From positions 28,081 to 92,080 of the forward strand of contig JAPLUR010000060.1 of NCBI GenBank assembly GCA_026397505.1: a DNA stretch of 64,000 nt, in the 5' to 3' direction. Below the pieces are notes generated by a model. That model made no database searches, was not told the origin of the DNA, and saw nothing but the letters and a program-made list of their open reading frames with translations. Origin of the DNA: Candidatus Zixiibacteriota bacterium (lineage in GTDB: Bacteria > Zixibacteria > MSB-5A5 > GN15 > PGXB01). Made by a program: the position numbers and the translations under genes. Shown here in pieces: positions 44,451 through 52,095 of the stretch (positions within the stretch are counted from its first letter, which is position 1; the number at the start of each line of letters is the position of its first letter).

Positions 44451-44845
44451 GCGAAGAAAAAAAAGAAAATGCCGCCGAACAGTGCGACTGGTTTGGTCAG
44501 GTCGATGAACTGGCCAATCAGGTCAAAATGCTCGCCCTGAATCTGGCTATTAATCTGGCCAAAGCCAAGAATGAAATACGCGAACTGGCCTACCTTGAAC
44601 CGGAATTCACCCGCCTGATTAACGGCTCGGTCGATGTCATAAGGGAAATAACGACTATGCTGAATGCTTTCCGCAATCAGGATAAGTTGGTCTATACGGT
44701 TCCCTCGGGCGCCGACAAGCTCGACCGGATCGAGACCTCGCTCAACGAAATACTTAATCTGAGCCAGAATGTTTTGAAAACAGTTGCCGATATAAAAAGA
44801 AGAAAGGGACAGGTTGACAATTATCGCCAGTCCCGAGGTGAATGA
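44447..44845 (+). CDS. Small coiled-coil protein resembling a chemoreceptor signalling tip
   Basis: A 132-residue, all-helical soluble protein without a membrane segment. Residues around 20-45 read VDELANQVKMLALNLAINLA followed by KAKNEI. This closely parallels the hairpin tip of methyl-accepting chemotaxis proteins (IDEIAxQTNLLALNAAIEAA), which binds CheA and CheW. Only one short helical hairpin seems to be present; no HAMP, ligand or methylation region is seen. The family is not one I can name. It starts in an ATGA overlap with receiver 1 and ends in an ATGA overlap with receiver 2. Confidence 0.6.
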   Translation: MSEEKKENAAEQCDWFGQVDELANQVKMLALNLAINLAKAKNEIRELAYLEPEFTRLINGSVDVIREITTMLNAFRNQDKLVYTVPSGADKLDRIETSLNEILNLSQNVLKTVADIKRRKGQVDNYRQSRGE

Positions 44846-45282
44846 CAAAAATGGAAATACACAAAATCGAAGAAATGGCGCGCCGACGCGGGAAACCGTT
44901 CCGGATTCTTATCGTTGATGACGAACCCAGGGTACGTGATGTTTTCAAAGAGTTCTGCGAAATTACCCATTCGGTTGAGGTCGACCTGGCGGTTGATGGT
45001 CTTGACGCGGTCAGCAAGGTTGGGAAAGCCAATTATGACCTGGTTACCATGGATCTGATTATGCCCGAGATGGCCGGCGTTGAGGCGGTGGCGAAAATAA
45101 AGGAAATCAGACCATATCTGCCGGTCATTATTATCACCGGAAACGCCACCGAGCGTCTTATCAATCAGGCTGGAGTCAAAGGGGCTACCTCATTGATGTA
45201 TAAGCCGGTCATGCTGGAAGATTTTGTCGACGAAGTGATCAGAGCTTTGGAGAAGGGTATTCCTGTCAAAACCACGGTATGA
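44842..45282 (+). CDS. Single-domain response regulator 2
   Basis: A 146-residue receiver with an extra N-terminal helix (EIHKIEEMARRRGKPF). Pocket residues are intact: ILIVDDEPRVRDVF, LVTMDLIMPEMAGVEAV, IIITGNATER and SLMYKPVM. There is no output domain. It is coupled to both neighbours by ATGA overlaps. Confidence 0.85.
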   Translation: MTKMEIHKIEEMARRRGKPFRILIVDDEPRVRDVFKEFCEITHSVEVDLAVDGLDAVSKVGKANYDLVTMDLIMPEMAGVEAVAKIKEIRPYLPVIIITGNATERLINQAGVKGATSLMYKPVMLEDFVDEVIRALEKGIPVKTTV

Positions 45283-45695
45283 AGACAGCCATAACAATTC
45301 TGGTCGTCGATGACGACTTGATGGTGCGGGGGGTGCTGGAACAGCTTCTGGCCCGCAAAGGATACTCTATAAAGGGGGTCTCGAGCGGCCGGGAGGCGCT
45401 GGAATTTATCAGGAATAATCCGGTCGATCTGGTATTAACCGACATTGTTATGCCGGAAATGTCCGGTTTTGAGCTTCTTCAGGTCATCAAGAAGAGTTTC
45501 CCCGAGGTGGGCGTTATCATGATGACCGGATACGGGGATGCATGCTCGGTCAAGGAGGCGCTTTCGTTGGGGGCCGATGAATATATTACCAAGCCGTTTA
45601 AGGGCCAGGAAGTCTCGCTGATAATCGAGCGGGCCTACTGGCGTTTTCTTTCGCGCAGCAAGGATTTTCAGTTGGTGCCTCCGCGAGGGGAGTAA
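45279..45695 (+). CDS. Single-domain response regulator 3
   Basis: A 138-residue receiver. ILVVDDDLMVRGVL, LVLTDIVMPEMSGFELL, VIMMTGYGDA and EYITKPFKGQE are all intact. The short C-terminal tail (YWRFLSRSKDFQLVPPRGE) is not a known output domain. It is the last gene of the run that begins at the flagellar cluster. No clear terminator follows. Confidence 0.85.
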   Translation: MKTAITILVVDDDLMVRGVLEQLLARKGYSIKGVSSGREALEFIRNNPVDLVLTDIVMPEMSGFELLQVIKKSFPEVGVIMMTGYGDACSVKEALSLGADEYITKPFKGQEVSLIIERAYWRFLSRSKDFQLVPPRGE

Positions 45696-45738
45696 GAATA
45701 AGGATTTGCTCTCTCTTTTCTTTGCCTTCATAATTCTC

Positions 45739-45766
45739 TTGATATTCCCTGCCAATCGTTTATATT
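45739..45766 (+). promoter_or_regulatory. Promoter of tRNA-Ser
   Basis: TTGATA (45739-45744), a 16-base spacer and TATATT (45761-45766) stand 20 bases before the mature tRNA 5' end, a normal distance. Confidence 0.6.
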
Positions 45767-45786
45767 TCATCCCTTAGTTCTGTTAA

Positions 45787-45873
45787 GGAGAGGTGGCCGA
45801 GCGGCCGAAGGCAGCTGCCTGCTAAGCAGTTGACGGTTAACGCCGTCCCTGGGTTCGAATCCCAGCCTCTCCG
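45787..45873 (+). tRNA. tRNA-Ser (anticodon GCT)
   Basis: An 87-base class II tRNA. The acceptor stem pairs GGAGAGG (45787-45793) with CCTCTCC (45866-45872), with discriminator G. The D arm contains GGCCGAGCGGCCGAAGGC. The anticodon arm loop is CTGCTAA, giving GCT for AGC/AGU codons. A long variable arm (TGACGGTTAACGCCGTC) and the T arm (CTGGGTTCGAATCCCAG) follow. CCA is not encoded. Confidence 0.96.
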
Positions 45874-46433
45874 TATAATTAGTACGCATCAGGGCATTTT
45901 CCACTATTATTTGTTGCCGGAGAATAGGTTGGGTGGTCGGGAGAGGGCCGGCAAAATGGGTTTGTTTCTTCGTTTTTTAAAATGTACAGTTTCGTTAGGG
46001 CTATTATAAAGTATAAGGCCAACGGTGTAAGATAGTATGCCCAAAAGGGTTGCGAAAATGTGACACGGTTTTGAGCGGCGTGGCGCGTTTTTTGTTTAGG
46101 ATGGCCGGCCATTTTGGGGCCGTTCTGGGCAATGGCCGTATTTGGGCGCTTAAAAATATGTTGATTCTTGTCAAAAAGCATAATAGTTTCCTTCTACATA
46201 ATGGGAAAGGTTCCAAATCACCATCGATGCGCAACAGATTTTGATAATATGGCCCACGGGCAGATTGAAGCCGCCGGTGCGCGAGGGAAGGCGGGAGTGA
46301 AGTTGGAAAAAGAAATTAAATATCGGGTTACTCATTCCGACCAGGATCGAAATTTCGGAACCCGACGAAAGCGAGAGAATAATGTGGCATTCCCACAGCA
46401 GAGCTGTTGGTTACCCGGTTCATATAATAGAGT
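45874..46433. other. Intergenic region before the DpnI-like gene, with repeat remnants
   Basis: In 560 bases I find no supported gene; the short frames here look like random reading. A composite hairpin lies at 46323-46365 (TCGGG with CCCGA, and TTCCGA 46335-46340 with TCGGAA 46355-46360). It is followed by the 19-base repeat at 46381. Both features have counterparts on the other side of the DpnI-like gene. Confidence 0.5.
46381..46399 (+). repeat. Left copy of a 19-base repeat flanking the DpnI-like gene
   Basis: AATGTGGCATTCCCACAGC matches 47465-47483 at 18 of 19 positions (A/G at the ninth base). It contains the inverted pair TGTGG/CCACA. It ends 34 bases before the endonuclease start. 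Confidence 0.75.
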
Positions 46434-47201
46434 ATGCAAATACACTTTGATGTAAAAATTTCAAAAGGATATCATAGCGCTTCGCAAAAAAGTCGCGTCT
46501 TAAGCGAGGCTTGGGTTGGTAATGAAGTGTTTTGTCCAAATTGCGGATCAAACTTGCTTCAATTCAATAATGGGAAGCCTGTTGCGGATTTTTATTGTTC
46601 GATATGTCGTGAAGAATATGAACTAAAAAGTAAGAAAGATTCTATGGGAATGAAAATTGTTGATGGTGCATACCGGACCATGCTTGAAAGATTAACCAGT
46701 TATAATAACCCAAGTCTTTTCCTGCTAAATTATGATTTACAAAATTATAAAATACAAAATTTCTTTGTTGTTCCGAAACATTTTTTTGTACCAGAAATTA
46801 TAGAGAAGAGAAAGCCATTATCGGAAACCGCGCGACGTGCAGGTTGGGTCGGATGCAATATTTTGCTGAAAAACATTCCCTTAACAGGGAAAATATTCTA
46901 TGTAAGGGACGGGAAGGTTGAATTGAGAGAGAATATTTTAAAATATTGGAGTAAAACACTCTTTCTAAGAGAAACCAAAGAGCTTGCTGCAAAAGGCTGG
47001 ATTTTGGATATTATGAATTGCATAGATAAAATCGGCAAAGGAGAGTTTTCTCTTAATGAAGTTTATGCTTTTGAAATGCTCCTAAAACAAAAATATCCAA
47101 ACAATAGACATATTAGAGACAAAATTCGTCAACAGTTACAATTTTTGAGGGATAAGGGTTACTTGGATTTTATCGCAAGAGGTAATTACAGGCTCAGGTA
47201 A
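46434..47201 (+). CDS. DpnI-like restriction endonuclease (methylated GATC)
   Basis: A 255-residue protein closely similar throughout to DpnI, the type IIM enzyme that cuts Gm6ATC. The N-terminal PD-(D/E)xK domain has D52 (KPVADFYC) and E63-x-K65 (EEYELKSKK), in the positions known for DpnI D53/E64/K66. A zinc site is formed by CPNCG (C34, C37) and CSIC (C55, C58). ETARRAGWVGCNILLKNIPL is a conserved central block. The C-terminal winged helix (HIRDKIRQQLQFLRDKGYLD) is the second methyl-DNA reader. No methyltransferase is adjacent, as expected for this class. The gene is clearly more AT-rich than its neighbours, which suggests transfer. Confidence 0.93.
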   Translation: MQIHFDVKISKGYHSASQKSRVLSEAWVGNEVFCPNCGSNLLQFNNGKPVADFYCSICREEYELKSKKDSMGMKIVDGAYRTMLERLTSYNNPSLFLLNYDLQNYKIQNFFVVPKHFFVPEIIEKRKPLSETARRAGWVGCNILLKNIPLTGKIFYVRDGKVELRENILKYWSKTLFLRETKELAAKGWILDIMNCIDKIGKGEFSLNEVYAFEMLLKQKYPNNRHIRDKIRQQLQFLRDKGYLDFIARGNYRLR

Positions 47202-47336
47202 TGACCCTTTTAAAAAGAGAAAACATTAGTAAAAAGAAGAGAGAATATTAGTAATATAGGATGAATTTTCTGCGGATTCGACATCTGCGAAAGCGGAAGC
47301 AAAGAAGATTCATGCCGGCGCTTATGAAATATAAAA

Positions 47337-47572
47337 GTGTCGAAAGCCCACCACGGGCGGGCAAGTGCCGTACTAGGCTTTCAGAGAGATTTGCGCCTGC
47401 GGCGCATTGTCAAGACTCCAAGGGGTCGTTCACCTGCAAAAACTGCCCTACTTGGCTGGTGGACAATGTGGCGTTCCCACAGCCCGGCTATCGGGAATGA
47501 ATTGAAGATGTCGGGTTTCTCAATCATCCGGCTGGCGCCGGATTCCTTTGAAACCCGACCTACGAAGACTGG
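47337..47572. repeat. Composite hairpin-rich intergenic element right of the DpnI-like gene
   Basis: About 235 bases made of successive inverted repeats: GAAAGCC (47342-47348) with GGCTTTC (47376-47382), GCGCC (47393-47397) with GGCGC (47401-47405), TGTGG/CCACA within 47465-47483, and a two-part hairpin at 47510-47559 pairing GTCGGGTTTC with GAAACCCGAC and ATCCGGC with GCCGGAT. No coding frame is convincing. It looks like a dispersed intergenic repeat or MITE-like element. Copy number cannot be judged from one window. Confidence 0.6.
47465..47483 (+). repeat. Right copy of the 19-base repeat
   Basis: AATGTGGCGTTCCCACAGC, in the same orientation as the copy at 46381-46399 and differing from it at one base. 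Together the two copies bracket the endonuclease gene. Confidence 0.75.
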
Positions 47573-47645
47573 TAATCCGCCCAACGGCGGAGATTTTTCA
47601 CACCGGCTTCAATGCCAGTTTGTTAAAGGGAGTAACTGCTTCATA

Positions 47646-49022
47646 TCAAAGATGAATCCGCCTGGTGTCGTCATAAAGCCTGGTTGACACGGCTATCAGG
47701 AAAGTGGCGGCATAACTGGTTATTCCCCATGTCCACCCCCCCTCAAGAAAAATTGAGGTAAAAAGAAGCAGGGCCATCGATAATAGATATATGGCGAAAG
47801 GATGATTTTCCGGTATTCGGCTGAAAGTGAAGGATCGACGTGCCTGTCTCAAATTGCGCCAGTAGAGCGCAATAAGCATCAATGCACCGACCAAACCCGT
47901 TTCCGCCAAATAATGCAATATTGGGCTGTGAGCGCTAAGTCCACTCACATACATAAAGAAAGGATCAAATTTCAGCAGCGGAAAGGCAGTTTCGATATAT
48001 CTGAAATTCCCGGGGCCGATTCCCAAGACGGGATGCTGTTGGAAGGCTACCAGTGCGGCATGGTACAGGGATTTCCTCAGTTCAAAGGACACGACCGGCT
48101 GATTTGAGGAAATCTCGCCGAATCTGCCGGTAATGGGCTGCAGCATCGATGGATAAAGAATCATCATGAATACCGCACCCAGCAGACCATATATTATAAT
48201 CCTTTTTGCACGCCTGCCGGCATATGAAAGCTGTTCCCCCCTGGCCTTCCTGATTGATAACACCATGACGACTAATGTTGCCAGTAAACCAAAGGCGATT
48301 GAAGTTCGCGATTGGGTAACCAGAAGACCCCCGAGAACAAATCCTGACCCCAACAGGTACATGACTGAATACCGCTTTGCCCACAGAAATAATGAAATAC
48401 CCAGGGGAAGAGCGATCATCAGAAGGTCATCAAGCGTGTTGATGGTGAATCCAAACGATCTCATCGCCCCGCCGGAACGAAAGAAGAGGAATAGATTCAA
48501 GAAACCATTAATGACACTGATCCAGAAGAAAAATCCGGCGGCAGAAAACAAGGCATACCTCGAAACCCTATAAATTGAAAGAAACAGCAGGAGTAAGATT
48601 ATCGATTTGAAAATTGGCGTGAGTGATAGATCGGGCTGAATGGCAAATATCCCGGTAAGCGCCAGCATCAGAGTGATTAATATATAATTCTTAATTATGG
48701 AGGGCGCAGCAAGTGATGCGTCTCGTTTGAGCAGGACGTTGGCCAGGGCCGACAGAATCAATGCCCCGGCCGCCAGATCAGCAGGGAAGAGGGGGAATCT
48801 ACTGGACAGCGGGAATTGGAAAAATAATGAAATAATAAAAAGATTCAGAGCATACCTGGGGAAACAGATTAAGAGAAAAATGGGTAAGGCGGCGAAATAT
48901 GCTACGGCATAGGTCATACGATTGGCCAGCAGTATGGCCGCTCCAACGAATAAATATAAGACCGCCAAAATGATGGTCTGGAGTTCAATCTTCTTAAAAT
49001 CTATATTAGCAATCGTTTCCAT
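47646..49022 (-). CDS. O-antigen ligase / polymerase family membrane protein
   Basis: A polytopic membrane protein of about 458 residues with some 11-12 hydrophobic segments. A large periplasmic loop contains ALVAFQQHPVLGIGPGNFRY and GLSAHSPILHYLAETGLVGA, the conserved Wzy_C/WaaL pattern with R and H residues. Such proteins polymerise O-antigen or join it to lipid A core, or ligate glycans to other carriers. I chose the ATG whose first base is 49022 on this strand because the promoter -10 box ends eight bases upstream; a TTG at 49031 would overlap the -10. It is a single-gene unit on the minus strand. Confidence 0.85.
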   Translation of the reverse strand: METIANIDFKKIELQTIILAVLYLFVGAAILLANRMTYAVAYFAALPIFLLICFPRYALNLFIISLFFQFPLSSRFPLFPADLAAGALILSALANVLLKRDASLAAPSIIKNYILITLMLALTGIFAIQPDLSLTPIFKSIILLLLFLSIYRVSRYALFSAAGFFFWISVINGFLNLFLFFRSGGAMRSFGFTINTLDDLLMIALPLGISLFLWAKRYSVMYLLGSGFVLGGLLVTQSRTSIAFGLLATLVVMVLSIRKARGEQLSYAGRRAKRIIIYGLLGAVFMMILYPSMLQPITGRFGEISSNQPVVSFELRKSLYHAALVAFQQHPVLGIGPGNFRYIETAFPLLKFDPFFMYVSGLSAHSPILHYLAETGLVGALMLIALYWRNLRQARRSFTFSRIPENHPFAIYLLSMALLLFTSIFLEGGWTWGITSYAATFLIAVSTRLYDDTRRIHL

Positions 49023-49030
49023 TCTTTTCA

Positions 49031-49059
49031 ATCATATAATAATAAGCGGGATTGGTCAA
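49031..49059 (-). promoter_or_regulatory. Promoter of the O-antigen ligase gene, placed for a leaderless mRNA
   Basis: On the minus strand: TTGACC (49059-49054), a 17-base spacer and TATGAT (49036-49031). The ATG at 49022 follows after eight bases. No ribosome-binding site is present. Confidence 0.65.
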
Positions 49060-49567
49060 GACCCGATTGCGCTCCCGACATTCTTATTCTGAGAAATCAT
49101 GGATCGGAATTGGCGGGACATGCGGACTTATGGAAAATGCCATGGTCTCATCGTGAATCATGCAAGGTTATCACTCGGGCCATTTTCTAAAATTGCAGCG
49201 GGCGTTCAAGGTCGCAGGGAATTGACCCTTTTGCGCCCGAGTTGGAATCGAGAGTTGCGCTTCGTGCAAGCCGGGAAAAGCGATTATAGCCGGCCACCTA
49301 AGCCAAAGCAAAGACACCATATATATGTATTCACATCGGGTTATGCCACAATCAATAGTATGGCCAATACAGCTTTTTACGACGAAGGAGCCGTAAATTC
49401 AATCAATCCCCAAAAACCGCTTGCGCTTACGGGGATTTTGGATAAATTGATTATGGTTATACCCTGTTGACTCTGATGGGAGAGATGGCAGAACTTGCTC
49501 GGGAATCTATATATATGTCTCGGCTGCGCCGGGGTTTCGGTCAGGCGGAATTCACGAACGGGTTATA
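49060..49567. other. Intergenic region, no supported gene
   Basis: About 500 bases between divergent genes. A frame at 49099-49470 encodes 123 residues without family resemblance, signal or clear ribosome-binding site, so I do not call it. An inverted repeat AATCCCC (49405-49411) / GGGGATT (49431-49437) is present. No confident promoter for the next gene is visible. Confidence 0.5.
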
Positions 49568-50785
49568 TTGATGAGAATCAGCCTTGCATTCAAAGTGATC
49601 TCAGGCGTCCTTGCATCTTTGGTGTCATTAACAACGCTTCTCTATACGATACCAGAGCTTAAATCGGTTCGGCAATATCTGGGCATTGAGCGGCCACCTA
49701 TAGACTCGCCATTCATAGCTAAATTTCCAATCAATAGTAGTGTGGTCAGATGCAATCCACTTGAGGCGCCAACTGCCGAATATGTCATGCCGGATGGATG
49801 GGACGAGGCTTTTCACGATGATTTTTCGGCACGTGATTCTACCAGAAAGAAATGGAATCTTGGTGAGGCTGGCTGGGAATCCATTGGTAACCACCTGGCG
49901 AAAGCAGTTGGTCAATTTGGGAGGCGCGATAGCATTAGTACAAAGCCTGTTTTCTCATTGGGTGCGGCCTTGGATTTTTATGTCTTCAGTGATGACTCCA
50001 GCAATAGCATTTTTTGCCGACTGAGGGGCGACAGTTCAAACAGTGATGGATACGGGTTATCCCTGGGTTTCCGCAGATTAGAAGCCAGTAAATTGCAAAA
50101 GAATGACAGCACGGTTGTGACTGATGAAAGATTCGTTCTTTCGCCGTGTATTTGGCATCGTGTTTATTATTCATGGAGGAACGATACCGTCACTGTGAAG
50201 GTCGATAATAATTCACTGATGCAATATTGTGACACTTTATCTGGTATTCGTCCTAATTCGGTTCGTGTCACTCTCGGCTGTAATGAAGGAAACGGCCGAG
50301 TGTATTTCGACAATTTCATAGTATATACATTGCAGCAGCCTTTCATCGATAGTTCTCCACCTCCTCCCCAAGATACCTGTTTCTGGGTTGCGACCGATAT
50401 GTCGGTATCGGCTCTTTTGGAGGAACCATCTATAAACATATTGGTCCAAGAGGGTGACAGTCTCTTATTTACCGCTTCAAGCACGGTTCAACTGTTTCGC
50501 AATTATTCTGTACTCTTTGGACCGGAAGGGAAAACCGTTATTTCCGATTCCCTCCCATATCAAGGGAAGAAGATTTATGATGCCGCACTTCTCGGTGCCT
50601 TGATCGGGAAAATTGGCCGGAACGGCAATTGGTTTGTAATTGGCCGGTCAACTCTCAAAGTCGCCGCATTCTCAGATACTCTTTTCCTGACGACTAATGA
50701 TTTTCAAGGACAATTTAACGATAACGGCGGGGCGTTCAAAATATTACTAAAGCGGAGGCGTTGTCAACAACTGTCGCAATTATGA
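49568..50785 (+). CDS. Anchored protein with LamG-like and PA-IL-like lectin domains
   Basis: A 405-residue protein with an N-terminal membrane anchor or uncleaved signal (residues 5-27). A concanavalin/LamG-like beta domain spans about 75-265 (EAFHDDFSARDSTRKKWNLG, VYYSWRNDTVTVKVDNNSLM, GRVYFDNFIVY). A Pro-rich linker (SSPPPPQDT) leads to a C-terminal domain (about 280-400) whose AALLGALIGKIGRNGNWFVI and NDFQGQFNDNGGAFKI match the galactophilic lectin PA-IL/LecA. Calcium-dependent galactoside binding is possible. Its end overlaps the next gene by ATGA. Confidence 0.65.
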   Translation: MMRISLAFKVISGVLASLVSLTTLLYTIPELKSVRQYLGIERPPIDSPFIAKFPINSSVVRCNPLEAPTAEYVMPDGWDEAFHDDFSARDSTRKKWNLGEAGWESIGNHLAKAVGQFGRRDSISTKPVFSLGAALDFYVFSDDSSNSIFCRLRGDSSNSDGYGLSLGFRRLEASKLQKNDSTVVTDERFVLSPCIWHRVYYSWRNDTVTVKVDNNSLMQYCDTLSGIRPNSVRVTLGCNEGNGRVYFDNFIVYTLQQPFIDSSPPPPQDTCFWVATDMSVSALLEEPSINILVQEGDSLLFTASSTVQLFRNYSVLFGPEGKTVISDSLPYQGKKIYDAALLGALIGKIGRNGNWFVIGRSTLKVAAFSDTLFLTTNDFQGQFNDNGGAFKILLKRRRCQQLSQL

Positions 50786-51990
50786 AAAAGATAAGCATGC
50801 ATTTGACTCAAGCTATTCTAATTTTATCGCTCTTTCAAGCGACATCATGGTGTACTGAACGGGGTGGAATTCTGACAAATTCCGAAATCAGAAAGGAAAA
50901 TCTTGCTGGCGGGGCCGTTAAACAAACCATAAGCACTATATATGATAATATTCTGGTGCGGGATCGGACATATAATGTCGCAATTATTAAGATCGGTAAT
51001 AGTGCCGGCGAATCCCCACAAATGGATAATTACATTTCCGGTCTGGTGCGAAAGGAATTTGAGGAGAGAAGGGCGACCGGAGATCAGCGAGCCTATCTTT
51101 TCGATGATACGCTGCTGATCGACAATATGAAGGCCCATCAGTTGAAATCGAACGAAGCCGATATCAAGCAGAATTATGCCAAATGGAACACCATCGGTGT
51201 CGACCTGATTCTTATTGGGTATTGGCGCTCAATTCCCGCTGATTCTATTCGCATTGATCTCGAGATGTATGACATTGCCCAATCGGGCTCCCGAGTATTT
51301 TCGGGCTCCCAGACCGTATTGAAGGATTTTGTCATAAAGAAGATATTAAACGAGAAAATTCCAGCGATGCTTATGATTAAATCAAGGGACCATGGTACAA
51401 CGGCATACATCGATTCTTATCAAATGGGAAAGATCACAAAGAAAGGAATTAAGAAAGATGTCGGCGGCGGTGAACATACTGTCCGTGTTGAGCATAAAGA
51501 CTACGGCACATTTTCCGGAATGTTCTATGTGCCTGAAAATGAAATCAAAACGGTCACGGTGAAATGCACAGCCCCGTATTCCGCTACGGCCAAGGCCTTC
51601 TTGTGGAGTGTCTTTGTACCTGGTAGTGCCGGTTTCAAATATGATCACAAGATTTCGAGGAATAAGGGCTGGGCATACGTGAATATGATGTCGGCGGGAC
51701 TGCTTTATGCTACAGCCATCGTATATATTTTCGACAGTGATGAATCTAAAGGCTGGTTCACTAAAGAGCGAACCGATCGCTTTGACAGGCTCAAGGATAT
51801 TGAGCTGGGGGCCGGAGGCGGATTGTACCTCCTGAATCTAATCTCCGGATACATTCTCGGCTATGAATATATGAGAGAAAATCGGCAGATAGTCGAGGTG
51901 GCCGCCATAAATGCGGCCAACAGGATCTCTTTCGGAATCCAACCGACCGGAAGAGACAATGTCAGGTTTAGTGTGAGCTACGGCTTCTAG
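50782..51990 (+). CDS. Exported PEGA-like membrane protein of unknown function
   Basis: A 402-residue protein with a signal peptide (ending near ATSWC-T). An alpha/beta domain at about 45-195 (YNVAIIKIGNSAGESPQMDN, IGVDLILIGYWRS) resembles TolB-N/CsgG-type lipoprotein folds. A PEGA-like beta domain follows (TTAYIDSYQMGKITKKG, GGGEHTVRVEHKDYG). Two or three hydrophobic segments lie in the last third (about 275-375). ATG 50782 overlaps the previous stop in ATGA, so it is coupled to the lectin-like gene and may form a surface complex with it. Confidence 0.55.
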   Translation: MKKISMHLTQAILILSLFQATSWCTERGGILTNSEIRKENLAGGAVKQTISTIYDNILVRDRTYNVAIIKIGNSAGESPQMDNYISGLVRKEFEERRATGDQRAYLFDDTLLIDNMKAHQLKSNEADIKQNYAKWNTIGVDLILIGYWRSIPADSIRIDLEMYDIAQSGSRVFSGSQTVLKDFVIKKILNEKIPAMLMIKSRDHGTTAYIDSYQMGKITKKGIKKDVGGGEHTVRVEHKDYGTFSGMFYVPENEIKTVTVKCTAPYSATAKAFLWSVFVPGSAGFKYDHKISRNKGWAYVNMMSAGLLYATAIVYIFDSDESKGWFTKERTDRFDRLKDIELGAGGGLYLLNLISGYILGYEYMRENRQIVEVAAINAANRISFGIQPTGRDNVRFSVSYGF

Positions 51991-52095
51991 ACATCCATTT
52001 AAAATTGGTTTCTGCCTCTTTACAATGGAAACATTCGAAATGGCCTTCATTAATCCTTAAACCACAGACCGTTTCACGATAATCCTAAAAAGGAT

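Noticed and set aside
45879..46455. Short ORFs on both strands after tRNA-Ser
   Set aside because: They overlap each other, lack ribosome-binding sites and family resemblance, and lie in a repeat-containing intergenic region.
49099..49470. Possible 123-residue gene
   Set aside because: No signal, no domain, no clear ribosome-binding site, and composition unlike neighbouring genes; probably a chance frame.
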